Assembly (NCBI GenBank): GCA_002415085.1
Contig: DIBV01000005.1
Coordinates: forward strand, 120,588-179,769
DNA: 59,182 bases
Origin: Arsukibacterium sp. UBA5043
GTDB lineage: Bacteria; Pseudomonadota; Gammaproteobacteria; Enterobacterales; Alteromonadaceae
Reading direction: 5' to 3'
The translations under genes were made by a program, and so were the position numbers. This document shows, one piece after another, positions 1 to 9,339 of the stretch. Positions within the stretch are counted from its first letter, which is position 1, and each line of letters starts with the position of its first letter. The notes beneath the pieces were generated by a model, which ran no database searches, was not told the DNA's origin, and was given only the letters and a program-made list of their open reading frames with translations.

Positions 1-27
1 CCTCTTTTTTATTATTTATCAGTTGGG

Positions 28-558
28 TTAAAGGTCAGCGAATTCCTGCAGGCTCATTTCTTCATAAACCTGTTTGCACCACTGCTTTACCCGTTGCTCA
101 GTCAACTCTGGCTGGCGGTCTTCATCGACACCCAGGCCAACAAAGTGGTTGGCATCGGCCAACGCTTTTGATGCCACAAAGTTGTAGCCTGATGTTGGCC
201 AGTTTCCAACAATGATAGCGCCTTTAGGTTCGATGATATCGCGTAATGTGCCCATCGCGTCCAGAAAATATTCAGCGTAATCTTCCTGATCGCCACAACC
301 AAAAATTGCGACAAGTTTATTATTAAAATCGATACCGTCCAGCTCAGGGAAAAAATCATCCCAATCACACTGTGCTTCACCGTAATACCAGGTTGGAATG
401 CCCAGTAACAGTAAGTCGAAGCCGGCAATGTCTTCTTTGCTGCTTTTAGCAATATCACGGATCTCAACCAGGTTTTTCCCCAGCTCTTTTTGGATCATTT
501 TTGCAATATGCTCAGTGTTGCCGGTATCGCTACCGAAAAAAATTCCTACAGTTGCCAT
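28..558 (-). CDS. fldA: Flavodoxin FldA
   Basis: Long-chain flavodoxin of 176 residues, the usual FldA length. It is a cytoplasmic FMN electron carrier that feeds radical-SAM and other reductive enzymes. The N-terminus holds the FMN phosphate-binding loop (FGSDTGNTEH, about residues 8-17). The flavin-stacking segments follow (GIPTWYYGE near residue 53 and GCGDQEDYAEYF near 87-98), and the long-chain insertion is present. It reads leftward with a 14-base gap after the ybfE-like gene, an arrangement also found in enterobacteria, where fur lies next downstream. Here the window ends before any fur gene could be seen. The ATG at 558 is the natural start. Function is assigned from strong family resemblance. 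Confidence 0.97.
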   Translation of the reverse strand: MATVGIFFGSDTGNTEHIAKMIQKELGKNLVEIRDIAKSSKEDIAGFDLLLLGIPTWYYGEAQCDWDDFFPELDGIDFNNKLVAIFGCGDQEDYAEYFLDAMGTLRDIIEPKGAIIVGNWPTSGYNFVASKALADANHFVGLGVDEDRQPELTEQRVKQWCKQVYEEMSLQEFADL

Positions 559-572
559 GGTTAATTGCCTTC

Positions 573-845
573 TTACCTGGATAAAGCTTGCTCTAAAAGC
601 TGTTCAATTAAGTTACTGCGTGTGGTATTTGCCTGCTCGGCTGCCTCGCTAAGCGCATCGTATAACTGAGCTGACACTTTACATTCAATACGCTTTAAGC
701 CGTTATTACGATCGCGTTTAATCTGATTGCGTTTATTTAGCTTAAGCTGCTCTTGCCTGGGCAACGGGTTGGTTTTAGGCCGTCCCGGCCGCTTATCAGC
801 CGCAAACAAATCAATAGTGGTGCGATCAGTGGCGATTTTAGCCAT
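573..845 (-). CDS. ybfE: YbfE-like small regulator (LexA-regulated, CopG/RHH-type)
   Basis: A small basic protein of about 90 residues resembling YbfE, annotated in enterobacteria as LexA-regulated. The N-terminus MAKIATDRTTIDLF and the middle KRPGRPKTNPL are typical. The C-terminal half (KRIECKVSAQLYDALSEAAE onward) looks like a ribbon-helix-helix DNA-binding fold: one strand followed by two helices. I chose the ATG at 845 over an upstream in-frame TTG at 854, because the family starts with MAK. It lies between fldA and a DUF2788 gene on the same strand and is probably co-transcribed with fldA. I did not find a convincing LexA box, so SOS control here is only family knowledge. Confidence 0.85.
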   Translation of the reverse strand: MAKIATDRTTIDLFAADKRPGRPKTNPLPRQEQLKLNKRNQIKRDRNNGLKRIECKVSAQLYDALSEAAEQANTTRSNLIEQLLEQALSR

Positions 846-859
846 CAATCTCAACCTTG

Positions 860-1057
860 TTATTCCAGAAAATACTGGACCACCGTTTTAATCACAAACA
901 CCAGCGGTGATAGAAACAACACCAGCCAGACGAATAAACGACCAAACCGTGGAGCCTGACTCTTTTTCAGTACATCATTAATTGCCAGCACTATAAAAAT
1001 ATAGAGTACTGCTAGGCCCAGCCATAATCCGATGGTTTCAAATTGTGCAATGGTCAT
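860..1057 (-). CDS. DUF2788 family small membrane protein
   Basis: A 65-residue protein with two predicted membrane helices (about residues 8-27 and 41-60) joined by a basic loop (KKSQAPRFGR). Length, the N-terminal MTIAQFETIG and the two-helix plan fit DUF2788, a small inner-membrane family of unknown function found beside ybfE/ybfF in Alteromonadales-type genomes. The ATG at 1057 is preferred to the in-frame GTG at 1090, because the extra 11 residues are not family-like. Its stop lies 14 bases before the ybfE ATG, so it belongs to the leftward ybfF-DUF2788-ybfE-fldA run. No enzymatic role can be read from the sequence. Confidence 0.75.
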   Translation of the reverse strand: MTIAQFETIGLWLGLAVLYIFIVLAINDVLKKSQAPRFGRLFVWLVLFLSPLVFVIKTVVQYFLE

Positions 1058-1106
1058 CTGCTCTGGCCATACCTGAAAAATTGGCCGCACTATAGCACAA
1101 AAGTTG

Positions 1107-1883
1107 CTAAATTTTAGTGTGCTGGCTCAATAAAAAGTCTTTAACCAGCTTGGTAAATACGGCTGGTTTTTCGGCATGCAGCCAGTGGCCTGTACCATTG
1201 ATTATTTTTGCCTGCGCCTCAGGGAAATATTGCATTATCTGAGACCGATGCTCTGGCAATATGTAATCAGACTCCGCGCCTTTAATAAATAGTGCCGGAC
1301 CTGAATATGCGGCATTACCCTCAGGAAAACTGAGCAATTGGTCGTAACATTGAGCTAACACTGATAAGTTAAAGCGCCACGCAAAACCCTGCTCGGTTTT
1401 ATGCAGACTTTTTAATAAGAACTGCCGCACACCGGGCTCAGTTATATACTTAGTCAGTTGCTGGTCAGCCTCCGTTCTATTGGCAACCGTTGCGGTGTCT
1501 ACTGCTTTTAAACCGGCAAAAACGGCCTGATGGCTTCTGGCGTAGCTAACCGGGGCAATATCAGCAATAATAAGCTCAGTTACCCGTTCAGGGTGAGCCA
1601 ATGCAAATGCCATTGCTAATTTGCCGCCAAGTGAATGACCCAATACGGCACATCGTGCAATATTCAGGTTATCGAGGGTTGCAGCCAAATCCGCCACCAT
1701 ACTGGAATAATCCATTGTGTCACTGTGGGGTGACTGGCCATGATTAGGTAAATCGATACTGATAACGTGCCACTGGTCACTCAAGGTGCGGGCAATACCA
1801 GCTAAGTTGTCATAACTGCCAAACAACCCATGTAGTAATATCAGAGGTTGTCCGGAACCGGTGCTGTGGGAATGTAGAATCAT
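1107..1883 (-). CDS. ybfF: Alpha/beta-hydrolase esterase YbfF
   Basis: Alpha/beta-hydrolase of about 258 residues. After a short strand it has the oxyanion-hole motif LLHGLFGS, then DLPNHGQSP, and the nucleophile elbow GHSLGGK (catalytic Ser). A late Asp (GAESDYILP) and His (GTGHWLHAEKP) complete the triad. This matches E. coli YbfF, an esterase active on short acyl and acyl-CoA-type esters in vitro. The ATG at 1883 gives the family start MILHSHS; the in-frame TTG at 1922 would add a non-conserved extension. It is the first gene of the leftward run and is divergent from seqA, as in enterobacteria. Confidence 0.92.
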   Translation of the reverse strand: MILHSHSTGSGQPLILLHGLFGSYDNLAGIARTLSDQWHVISIDLPNHGQSPHSDTMDYSSMVADLAATLDNLNIARCAVLGHSLGGKLAMAFALAHPERVTELIIADIAPVSYARSHQAVFAGLKAVDTATVANRTEADQQLTKYITEPGVRQFLLKSLHKTEQGFAWRFNLSVLAQCYDQLLSFPEGNAAYSGPALFIKGAESDYILPEHRSQIMQYFPEAQAKIINGTGHWLHAEKPAVFTKLVKDFLLSQHTKI

Positions 1884-1931
1884 TGCTAACTCACTGAAAA
1901 AACTAGGCTGGTATTTTATCAAATTAAGCTG

Positions 1932-1961
1932 CTGGCGTCAGTGGCAAAGCCTTTATATAAT
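1932..1961 (+). promoter_or_regulatory. Candidate sigma70 promoter for seqA
   Basis: A perfect TATAAT at 1956-1961 lies 29 bases upstream of the seqA ATG, in the short divergent gap between ybfF and seqA. The matching -35 is weak (CTGGCG at 1932-1937, 18-base spacer), so the call rests mainly on the -10 box and its position. Confidence 0.45.
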
Positions 1962-1990
1962 GGCCCAACATACAGTTGACGGAAAAAAAC

Positions 1991-2530
1991 ATGAAAACCA
2001 TTGAAATAGAAGATGATTTATATCACTACATTGCTACACAAACCCGCCAGATCGGCGAAAGTGCTTCTGATATTTTACGTCGATTACTGCTCGGTGAGCA
2101 GGTAGCAAGCCAGACTTCAGCAGATGTAGCAAAACCTGAAACGGTTGAGGTTGAACCATTAAAACCTGCAGTGACTCTTGAAACCGCTAACCCGGGTACG
2201 GTTTTCGATTTGGTTAGCCGGCAGGATTTACAGGCAGAATCGAGTGTAGTAGGACGTTTTTTATATTTGCTTTCAGTGTTGGCACGGGTACACAAGAAGC
2301 AATTCGGTAAAGTATTGGATATTAAAGGTCGTAACCGGTTGTATTTTGCCACCACAGCAGAGGCGCTGTCCGAGGCCGGCAGCAGTACCAATCCGAAACA
2401 AATTCCAAACACCACTTTCTGGGTAATTACCAATTCCAATACCACCAGAAAAAAAATGATGTTAACCGAAACGGCCATAAAACTGGGTTATAGTGAGCAG
2501 GACGCTGAGCGGATCCGCGATTTATTATAA
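1991..2530 (+). CDS. seqA: Replication initiation regulator SeqA
   Basis: SeqA of 179 residues (E. coli 181). It binds hemimethylated GATC sites, sequesters newly replicated origins and limits DnaA re-initiation. The N-terminal oligomerisation domain (MKTIEIEDDLYHYIATQT, then ESASDILRRLL) and the C-terminal hemimethylated-DNA-binding domain (from about residue 70, including GRFLYLLSVLARVH and NTTFWVITNSNTTRKK) are both present. ATG 1991 is preferred to an in-frame TTG at 1976, because SeqA proteins begin MKTIE. The pgm start follows nine bases after the stop, giving the classical seqA-pgm operon. Its presence implies Dam methylation in this organism. Confidence 0.97.
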   Translation: MKTIEIEDDLYHYIATQTRQIGESASDILRRLLLGEQVASQTSADVAKPETVEVEPLKPAVTLETANPGTVFDLVSRQDLQAESSVVGRFLYLLSVLARVHKKQFGKVLDIKGRNRLYFATTAEALSEAGSSTNPKQIPNTTFWVITNSNTTRKKMMLTETAIKLGYSEQDAERIRDLL

Positions 2531-2539
2531 GGAACGAGT

Positions 2540-4189
2540 ATGTCTTTACATCCCCTGGCTGGACAACAAGTGCCAAACGATCTTATTCCCAACATCAGTC
2601 GGTTAATGACAGCCTACTATGTGTTGGAGCCTGATGTTCACCAGCATCCCGAGCATAAAGTCGCCTTTGGTACCTCTGGCCACCGGGGCAGTGCCCTTCA
2701 TTGCTCATTTAATGAGCCGCATGTGTTAGCGATATGTCAGGCTATTGCTGATTATCGCAAAGCTCAGGGCATTAACGGGCCGCTATTCCTGGGAAAAGAC
2801 ACGCATGGCCTGTCAGAGGCCGCGTTTGCCTCTGCACTGGAAGTGTTGATCGCCAACAAAATTCAGGTTTGTATCCAGAAAGATTTAGGCTACACCCCAA
2901 CACCGGTGATATCACACGCTATTCTCACTCAAAACGAGGGGGCAGATGGCAAACTGGCAGACGGTATTGTTATTACGCCATCACACAACCCGCCTGAGGA
3001 CGGCGGTATCAAATATAATCCCCCCCATGGCGGGCCGGCAGACACGGATGCCACTAACTGGATAGAACAACGTGCTAACGAGCTACTGGCGAAAGATCTT
3101 GATGGGGTAAAGATGATGCCCTACAGCCTGGCTATTCAGTCAGGTTATTGCCAGCATATTGATTACATTCAGCATTATGTCGACGATTTGGTAAATGTAA
3201 TAGATATGGCTGCAATTGCAAAAGCCGGTATCAGAATTGGTGTTGACCCCATGGGTGGTTCTGGTATTGGTTACTGGGGCCGAATTGCTGAAAAGTATGG
3301 TCTTGATATCACGGTAGTAAATAATAAAGTAGACCCATCGTTTGCGTTTATGCCGTTAGATAAAGACGGTCAAATTCGGATGGACTGCTCGTCCGCCTGC
3401 GCAATGGCTAATTTAATTCAGTTAAAAGACCAGTTCGATATTGCCATCGGCAATGACCCCGATTTTGATCGCCATGGAATTGTTACCCGCAGTGGCGGTT
3501 TAATGAACCCTAATCATTATCTGGCGGTAGCCATTAACTATTTGCTGTCGAACCGGCCACAGTGGTCTGCCAGTCTGGCTATTGGCAAAACCCTGGTATC
3601 CAGTGCATTGATTGACCGAGTGGTGGCTGCGCGGGGCAGGATATTGTGTGAAGTGCCTGTGGGCTTTAAGTGGTTTGTTGATGGATTGCACAAGGGTACC
3701 CTGGCATTTGGTGGCGAAGAGAGCGCCGGCGCCAGCTTTTTACGACTGGATGGCAAAGCATGGTCCACCGACAAAGACGGCATTATTATGGGGTTGTTAG
3801 CGGCAGAAATGCTGGCGAAAACCGGCGTTGATCCATATCAACAATATCAGGCACTTACCAAAGAGCTGGGATCTCCGCTGTATCGCAGATTAGATGCTCC
3901 TGCAAACGCAGCACAAAAAGCGGCGTTAAAATCACTGGATATTGCCAGTGTCACCCAAACTGAGCTCGCGGGTGATCCAATTGTGGCGGTATTAACCAAG
4001 GCACCAGGTAACCAGGCTGATTTAGGTGGCGTAAAAGTGGTCACCAGCAATGGCTGGTTTGCCGCGCGGCCATCAGGTACCGAGAATACTTACAAAATTT
4101 ATCTGGAGAGTTTTGTTGATCAACAGCACTTGCAGTTGTTAGAACAGGATGCCAAAGCCTTTGTAGATCAGGTTTTCCGTACTCTGTGA
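2540..4189 (+). CDS. pgm: Phosphoglucomutase (alpha-D-glucose 1,6-bisphosphate-dependent)
   Basis: 549-residue phosphohexomutase interconverting glucose-1-phosphate and glucose-6-phosphate, linking glycogen and sugar-nucleotide metabolism to glycolysis. Visible signatures in order: GTSGHRG (substrate loop), the active-site phosphoserine loop [11 protein letters not shown], the Mg-binding loop DPDFDRHG, the sugar-binding [10 protein letters not shown], and the C-terminal phosphate-binding [10 protein letters not shown]. Length and motif order match E. coli Pgm. It is coupled to seqA upstream (nine-base gap with a GGAACGAGT ribosome site). A strong terminator follows, so glgP is a separate unit functionally linked through glucose-1-phosphate. 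Confidence 0.97.
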   Translation: MSLHPLAGQQVPNDLIPNISRLMTAYYVLEPDVHQHPEHKVAFGTSGHRGSALHCSFNEPHVLAICQAIADYRKAQGINGPLFLGKDTHGLSEAAFASALEVLIANKIQVCIQKDLGYTPTPVISHAILTQNEGADGKLADGIVITPSHNPPEDGGIKYNPPHGGPADTDATNWIEQRANELLAKDLDGVKMMPYSLAIQSGYCQHIDYIQHYVDDLVNVIDMAAIAKAGIRIGVDPMGGSGIGYWGRIAEKYGLDITVVNNKVDPSFAFMPLDKDGQIRMDCSSACAMANLIQLKDQFDIAIGNDPDFDRHGIVTRSGGLMNPNHYLAVAINYLLSNRPQWSASLAIGKTLVSSALIDRVVAARGRILCEVPVGFKWFVDGLHKGTLAFGGEESAGASFLRLDGKAWSTDKDGIIMGLLAAEMLAKTGVDPYQQYQALTKELGSPLYRRLDAPANAAQKAALKSLDIASVTQTELAGDPIVAVLTKAPGNQADLGGVKVVTSNGWFAARPSGTENTYKIYLESFVDQQHLQLLEQDAKAFVDQVFRTL

Positions 4190-4199
4190 ACGCAACACC

Positions 4200-4241
4200 A
4201 GGCCGCTTCATTGTGTAATTTTATTACACGGGCGGCCTTTA
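4200..4241 (+). terminator. Rho-independent terminator after pgm
   Basis: Nested hairpin: outer AGGCCGC/GCGGCCT (4200-4206 with 4232-4238) and inner GTGTAA/TTACAC (4213-4218 with 4224-4229), followed by TTTATTTT. Confidence 0.85.
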
Positions 4242-4361
4242 TTTTGCCAAATGAGCTAAATTAAGGTATCGTTTTCGTAATATTTCTACATTTAACAATA
4301 ATATTGGCTCAGCTCAGTAAATTGGTCTAACTAACAAGCTCAGTAAATTTCAGGATTGGCA

Positions 4362-6842
4362 ATGAAGAAAGCAACCTCACCGAAAACCGCTGTTAGCGGT
4401 GCGACAACTGAACAACTTAAACAGAATATTATTAAACACCTGCATTCCAGTCTGGGTACAGATGTGAATAAAGCCAGCAGCCAGGCCTGGTGGCGTGCAA
4501 CTTGTGCCGCGGTAAATGAACAGGTTTATGACGGTCTACGCAATACTCAGCGCACTCATTATCAACAAGATACCCGCGCTTTACATTATTTTAGTCTTGA
4601 ATATCTGATGGGCCGTTTATTCAGTAACAACTTGCATAATTTAGGTTTGCACGAGCAGGCTAAGCAAGCTTTGTCAGAACTTGGAATGAACATAGCTGAT
4701 TTGGAAGATCAGGAAGAAGATATGGCGCTTGGTAACGGCGGTCTTGGCCGTTTAGCTGCCTGTTTTATTGACTCTTTGGCTACCCTTAATTATCCGGCCA
4801 TTGGCTACGGCATTCATTATGAACATGGGTTGTTTAAACAAAGTTTTCAGGATGGCCGGCAAATAGAGCGCCCAGATAGCTGGCGTGAATATGGTAATCC
4901 CTGGGAAATATGTCGGCCAGAGTCGGTACAGGAAGTTTCTGTTTATGGTTACGTCGAAACCGTATATGACTTGCAAGGAACCATGAAAAAAGTCTGGCAC
5001 CCAGGTCGGATTATTAAGGGCGTACCTTGGGATATCCCTGTGGTGGGTTATAACGGTAGTTCAGTGAATGTGTTGCGCCTGTGGGAAAGCCGGGCCAGCG
5101 ACTTTTTTAACTGGGATGTATTTAATTCCGGCGGCTATATTGATGCAGCACGTGAAAATATTGAAGCGGAAACCATCTCTAAAGTACTTTACCCAAATGA
5201 TGAAACGGATGCAGGTAAAGAGCTGCGGCTGATTCAACAATACTTTTTTTGTTCGTGTTCACTCAAAGACATTATCCGTCGCTATAAAAGAGCGCATGGC
5301 GATGACTGGAGCAAATTTCCAGAGCAGGTCGTTATTCAGCTGAATGATACACACCCAGCTGTGGCGATTCCGGAGTTGATGCGAATTCTGATTGACCGGG
5401 CCGATATGAGCTGGGACGACGCCTGGGCACTTTGCCAGCAGGTATTTGCTTATACCAACCACACCTTGCTGCCAGAAGCTTTAGAAAGATGGCCGGTAAG
5501 GCTGTTTGAAAAAGTATTGCCACGGCATATTGAAATTATTTATGAGATTAACCGCCGTTTTCTGGTTGAGCAGGTCGACGTATTATGGCCAGGCGATAAC
5601 GCAAAAAAACGTAAGCTATCCATAATAGAGGAAGGTGACGAACCCATGGTTCGGATGGGTCATCTATCAGTAGTCGGTTCATTTAAAGTAAATGGTGTAG
5701 CAGAAATCCATTCCAAGCTGGTGCAATCCGATTTATTTCCGGAAATGGTGGCGCTTTGGCCCGACAAGTTTACTAATGTGACTAATGGGGTTACTCCTCG
5801 ACGCTGGTTAAAAGCCTGTAATCCAAGATTGTCTAAATTGCTGGATGAAAAAGTAGATGACGGTTGGCCGGTTAATCTTAAATTATTGAGCAAGCTGGCA
5901 GATTTTGCTGACGATCCACAAATCCAGGATCGCTTTATGGCAATCAAGCAGCAAAACAAAGCTGATTTTGCCAAAGAAGTTAAAAAACTGACCCGTATCG
6001 ATATTGATCCTACAGCGATTTTCGATATTCAGATTAAACGGCTGCATGAATATAAACGCCAGCACCTGAATTTGCTGCATATACTGGCGCTGTATCGCCG
6101 CATTCTGCAAAATCCGGATTATGACATGGTGCCACGGGTATTTATTTTTGGCGCCAAAGCAGCGCCAGGCTATAAACTGGCGAAAGAGATTATTTTTGCT
6201 ATCAATAAAATTGCTGACAAAATAAATAACGATAAACGGGTTAAAAACCGGATAAAAGTGGTGTTTATGCCAAATTACCGGGTAACGCTGGCCGAGAAAA
6301 TGATCCCGGCAGCCGACGTCTCAGAGCAAATTTCAACAGCGGGCAAAGAAGCGTCGGGCACCGGCAATATGAAACTGGCGTTAAACGGAGCGGTAACAGT
6401 AGGTACGCTGGATGGCGCCAATATTGAAATTGCTGAAGAAGTGGGTAGTGACAATATTGCAATTTTCGGACTCACCGTTGACGAAGTGAAAGCGCTGTAT
6501 GCTAAGGGTTACCATAGTTATGAGTACTATCATAATAATCCGGAAATTAAGGCTATATTAGACTGGTTGGAAACGGATTACTTCACCCCCGGCAAACCTG
6601 GTGAACTGGCCGCAATCAAACATAGTTTACTGGAAGGGGGAGATCCTTATCTGGTGCTGGCTGACTTTGAATCATATGCAAAAGCGCAGCAGCAAATAGA
6701 CAGCTGGTACCGTGACAAAGCCGGTTGGGCAAAAAAAGCCATTCTGAATACCGCGTTAGTTGGTAAGTTTACATCAGATCGCTCAATTGAAGATTATGTC
6801 AGTAAAGTATGGCACTTAACGCGGTGTAACATCGTAGATTAA
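4362..6842 (+). CDS. glgP: Glycogen/alpha-glucan phosphorylase
   Basis: 826-residue GT35 phosphorylase releasing glucose-1-phosphate from alpha-1,4-glucans, using pyridoxal phosphate. The N-terminal half has [20 protein letters not shown] and GYGIHYEHG. The C-terminal half has the [11 protein letters not shown] segment and the PLP-lysine motif in the [14 protein letters not shown] block, with the phosphate-binding TLDGANIE after it. The length is normal for bacterial GlgP/MalP. The ATG at 4362 is used; a TTG six bases upstream is the only earlier in-frame option. No glgB/C/A/X genes are nearby, so it stands as a single-gene unit between two terminators. It could act on glycogen or maltodextrin. 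Confidence 0.95.
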   Translation: MKKATSPKTAVSGATTEQLKQNIIKHLHSSLGTDVNKASSQAWWRATCAAVNEQVYDGLRNTQRTHYQQDTRALHYFSLEYLMGRLFSNNLHNLGLHEQAKQALSELGMNIADLEDQEEDMALGNGGLGRLAACFIDSLATLNYPAIGYGIHYEHGLFKQSFQDGRQIERPDSWREYGNPWEICRPESVQEVSVYGYVETVYDLQGTMKKVWHPGRIIKGVPWDIPVVGYNGSSVNVLRLWESRASDFFNWDVFNSGGYIDAARENIEAETISKVLYPNDETDAGKELRLIQQYFFCSCSLKDIIRRYKRAHGDDWSKFPEQVVIQLNDTHPAVAIPELMRILIDRADMSWDDAWALCQQVFAYTNHTLLPEALERWPVRLFEKVLPRHIEIIYEINRRFLVEQVDVLWPGDNAKKRKLSIIEEGDEPMVRMGHLSVVGSFKVNGVAEIHSKLVQSDLFPEMVALWPDKFTNVTNGVTPRRWLKACNPRLSKLLDEKVDDGWPVNLKLLSKLADFADDPQIQDRFMAIKQQNKADFAKEVKKLTRIDIDPTAIFDIQIKRLHEYKRQHLNLLHILALYRRILQNPDYDMVPRVFIFGAKAAPGYKLAKEIIFAINKIADKINNDKRVKNRIKVVFMPNYRVTLAEKMIPAADVSEQISTAGKEASGTGNMKLALNGAVTVGTLDGANIEIAEEVGSDNIAIFGLTVDEVKALYAKGYHSYEYYHNNPEIKAILDWLETDYFTPGKPGELAAIKHSLLEGGDPYLVLADFESYAKAQQQIDSWYRDKAGWAKKAILNTALVGKFTSDRSIEDYVSKVWHLTRCNIVD

Positions 6843-6880
6843 GTTTTAATCAGGTTGGGCGTAAAGCTAGCCTTTTTCTG

Positions 6881-6906
6881 AAACCCATCTTAAGATGGGT
6901 TTTTTA
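6881..6906 (+). terminator. Rho-independent terminator after glgP
   Basis: AAACCCATCTTAAGATGGGT forms a perfect inverted repeat (AACCCATCTT/AAGATGGGTT) followed by a T-run at 6900-6905. Confidence 0.9.
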
Positions 6907-6917
6907 TTGATAAAAAT

Positions 6918-6947
6918 TTGGCAATTGCGACAGGCTATGCGTAAAGT
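6918..6947 (+). promoter_or_regulatory. Candidate promoter for the borosin-like operon
   Basis: TTGGCA (6918-6923), an 18-base spacer and TAAAGT (6942-6947) sit between the glgP terminator and the GTG start at 6984. Both boxes deviate from consensus. It is the only plausible sigma70-type pair I see in the 77-base gap. Confidence 0.3.
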
Positions 6948-6983
6948 TAAGCATGGTTTTTCAGATCAGCTGAGGTCGGGCAG

Positions 6984-7958
6984 GTGTCATTTTTGTTCAG
7001 GAAATTAGTTAGTCAGCTAATGAAAGTGTTGCTGCTCTGCTGTGGCTTAACCGTAATGGTGCAAGCTGCCACCAAGACAAACCTTGCCGATAAAATAACA
7101 AATGAAATTCAGACGAGGCCAAAAGCATCTGAAGAACCTGCAGATAACGACAGGTTAAACTGGGCAATTAATGACGCCCCCCCGTTCCATGTGTTACATG
7201 GCGAATATCAACGCCAGGGTGTATGTGACGTGTTAATCAAAGTGGTCCATCGCTACATGTCAGAAACCCGGCCTAGATATCTGGTAATGCCGCAACCCCG
7301 GATCGCTCAGGCACTGGACAATAGAGAGCCGGTGTGTTTTCCCTGTATGATTTTTAAACCAGAAGGAGAGACCAGAGCCATCTATAGTATGCCCACGCAC
7401 CTTTATTACCCGCATCACATCATTACTGACGAAAATACAGCTAAAACGTTAAGGGCCCTCTATGGTGAACCCATATCATTAGCCGAACTACTGGCAGACT
7501 CTCGCTTCCGGTTGGGCTATCCTTCAGGCAGGCGTTATGGTGTGTTGCAGCCCTTAATAAATGAACAAGACCCCTATCTGGCCCGTTCGGGCCCGGGAGG
7601 CGCTGTTGCCATTTTACACATGATCAGTTCGGGCAGGCTAGACTACACCATTGATTACCCCATGATTGCCAACTATTTTCAGCAGTTATACAGTCGTAAT
7701 ATGGTGACCATTGCAATTTCAGAAAATGATCAGCAGCCGGTGGCTGGTGCAATAGGTTGTGCAAATAACGCCTGGGGCAAGGAACAAATATCAAGGATAA
7801 ATAAAGTCATGCCGCAAATCAGGCAAGATCCGGAGTTTCTGGAAGTAATAAGATTGTGGCACAGCGATGTCAGCAGCATTGATTTTAGCTTTTTCAATGA
7901 GCAGGGATTACGTGCTATTGATGAGGCTGCAGCGGCAACCGAGCAAAATTTAAAATAA
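6984..7958 (+). CDS. Orphan periplasmic solute-binding-like protein (TIGR02285/SBP family 3 type)
   Basis: 324-residue exported protein. An N-terminal signal peptide (basic RK then the LLLCCGLTV core, cleavage near VQAA, about residue 28) precedes a domain resembling the family-3 amino-acid-binding-protein-like TIGR02285 group: WAINDAPPFHVL, a Cys-containing VCFPCM segment, the HHIIT segment, and a periplasmic-binding-like lobe with GYPSGRRYG. The GTG at 6984 has GAGG eight bases upstream; an ATG at 7020 (MKVLLL) is a possible alternative. No ABC permease or ATPase is adjacent, so import is unlikely. It ends 20 bases before the borosin-type methyltransferase and shares its operon, which suggests a sensing role. 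That role is inference. Confidence 0.75.
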   Translation: MSFLFRKLVSQLMKVLLLCCGLTVMVQAATKTNLADKITNEIQTRPKASEEPADNDRLNWAINDAPPFHVLHGEYQRQGVCDVLIKVVHRYMSETRPRYLVMPQPRIAQALDNREPVCFPCMIFKPEGETRAIYSMPTHLYYPHHIITDENTAKTLRALYGEPISLAELLADSRFRLGYPSGRRYGVLQPLINEQDPYLARSGPGGAVAILHMISSGRLDYTIDYPMIANYFQQLYSRNMVTIAISENDQQPVAGAIGCANNAWGKEQISRINKVMPQIRQDPEFLEVIRLWHSDVSSIDFSFFNEQGLRAIDEAAAATEQNLK

Positions 7959-7978
7959 AAGCGAAAGTGGAGAAACAC

Positions 7979-8779
7979 GTGCAGCAAACAGGCAGTTTAG
8001 TTTGTGTCGGTACCGGTATGACATTAGGCTCGCATATTAGTCCATTAAGTCGCAGCTATATTGAACAAGCCGATGTGGTATTTTTGTTAGTCGCTGACGG
8101 CATTACGGAACAATGGGTAGGCGAGATGAATAACGATGTTCGCTCGTTGCAGCCTTATTATCAGACCGGGGTGTCGCGGATGCTTAGCTATCAGCAAATG
8201 GTCGCGGCGATATTAAGCGAGGTAAGGCTTAATAAAAGAGTAGTGGGGGCGTTTTACGGTCATCCAGGGGTATTTGCCTGGGTACCGCATAAAGCGATTG
8301 CCGAGGCGAAAGCTGAAGGCTTTGCCGCCCATATGGAGCCAGGCATTTCGGCAGAGGACTGCCTGATAGCCGATTTAGCAATAGACCCTGGCACCTATGG
8401 CTGCCAGCATTTTGAAACCAGCCAGTTTATGTTTTATAAACGTTGTATTGATACCGCAGCATATCTTATTTTATGGCAGGTTGGGGTGGCGGGGGATCGC
8501 AGCCTGGCTAAGCGTGGCACGGATGGCCGTTACCGGCAGTTACTTATCGACTTGTTAGCGGAATATTATCCGTTAAACCATCAGGTAATATTGTATGAAG
8601 CGGTAACCTTACCCATTCAGCAGCCGCGGATCACAACTTTGGCGCTGGCTGAGCTGGTGAATGCCGAAATGGATCCTAAAACGACCCTGGTGATCCCGCC
8701 GGCGACTAAAATGGTCGCCAACCAGCAAATGCTGGACAAACTCGCCGCGCTGCAGGCTGATGATGCCAACTATCAGTAA
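7979..8779 (+). CDS. sonM: Split-borosin peptide alpha-N-methyltransferase (SonM-like)
   Basis: 266-residue tetrapyrrole-methylase-fold enzyme that I assign to the borosin family. These enzymes use SAM to methylate backbone amides of a precursor peptide. The SAM site is seen as CVGTGMTLGSHIS (about residues 9-21), FYGHPGVF (92-99) and EPGISAEDCL. The borosin catalytic set is present with correct spacing: Tyr60/Tyr61, Arg67, Tyr71 and Tyr93; in OphMA, as I recall it, the Tyr-Arg-Tyr-Tyr steps are also 6, 4 and 22. Unlike fungal OphMA it has no fused core, and it matches split enzymes such as Shewanella SonM in length. GTG 7979 has GGAG six bases upstream; an in-frame GTG at 7967 lacks this. 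The symbol is borrowed from SonM. It overlaps the next gene by 20 bases. Alternative reading: a cobalamin-type methylase, which the context makes unlikely. Confidence 0.88.
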   Translation: MQQTGSLVCVGTGMTLGSHISPLSRSYIEQADVVFLLVADGITEQWVGEMNNDVRSLQPYYQTGVSRMLSYQQMVAAILSEVRLNKRVVGAFYGHPGVFAWVPHKAIAEAKAEGFAAHMEPGISAEDCLIADLAIDPGTYGCQHFETSQFMFYKRCIDTAAYLILWQVGVAGDRSLAKRGTDGRYRQLLIDLLAEYYPLNHQVILYEAVTLPIQQPRITTLALAELVNAEMDPKTTLVIPPATKMVANQQMLDKLAALQADDANYQ

Positions 8780-9308
8780 TCTGCTTAACCATAGCGTTTG
8801 TTTTGACACGCCGTTGTTGCGGGTACGAAGAATGGTGGCATCTGATCAAACGCTTTACTGGCAACTTTATAGTAGTAAAGAGGTAATGCAATGGATTGCT
8901 GAGCCATTAACGGATGCCCAGCTAAACACCAGTTTTGCCGCGGCGCTGCACCATAACAATGGAGCATTGAGCGAGATGGCAGTGGAAAGCCGGCTTTATA
9001 TGGTTATTGCCGCACGGCCAGCCGAGACAGCGGTCGGACTAATGGCTGTCACCTTCAAAGCGGACGATGCAACAGCCGATTCTGTCACCGTTACCGCAGA
9101 GGTTGGCATTATGCTGTTGCCTGCTGTTCAGCGCAAAAGACTGGCTCACGAAGCCTTAACTGGCTTGTTTCAGACGCTGTCTCAACTGAGCGTCGTAAAT
9201 AACATCGTATGTAATATTGCTAGTGACAATCTGGCCGCAAAAAAGCTGGTTAGCGGCCTTGGCTTTGTGTATTGTGAGAACAGCAATGACTATAAATTGC
9301 AAAAATAA
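8760..9308 (+). CDS. GNAT-family N-acetyltransferase in borosin operon
   Basis: 182-residue GNAT protein of the RimJ/RimL (Acetyltransf_3) type. It has an N-terminal LLRVRRMVASDQ strand-helix, the central beta strand EVGIMLLPAVQ leading into the acetyl-CoA pyrophosphate loop QRKRLAHEAL (motif A), then NIASDNLAAKKLVSGLGF (motif B), which is typical of this subgroup. The start at 8760 (ATG ATG) lies inside the methyltransferase gene, 20 bases before its stop, so translation is probably coupled. Its position between methyltransferase and precursor suggests it could acetylate the modified peptide or confer self-protection. That is inference. A housekeeping protein acetyltransferase is the alternative. 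Confidence 0.85.
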   Translation: MMPTISNLLNHSVCFDTPLLRVRRMVASDQTLYWQLYSSKEVMQWIAEPLTDAQLNTSFAAALHHNNGALSEMAVESRLYMVIAARPAETAVGLMAVTFKADDATADSVTVTAEVGIMLLPAVQRKRLAHEALTGLFQTLSQLSVVNNIVCNIASDNLAAKKLVSGLGFVYCENSNDYKLQK

Positions 9309-9339
9309 TAACTAAGATAACGATTTCAGGACGTTCAGC

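Noticed and set aside
7979-8779. Cobalamin/siroheme biosynthesis methylase (CobI/CbiL-like) instead of a borosin enzyme
   Set aside because: The fold is shared, but there are no tetrapyrrole genes nearby, the borosin Tyr/Arg/Tyr/Tyr spacing is present, and a SonA-like peptide is in the operon.
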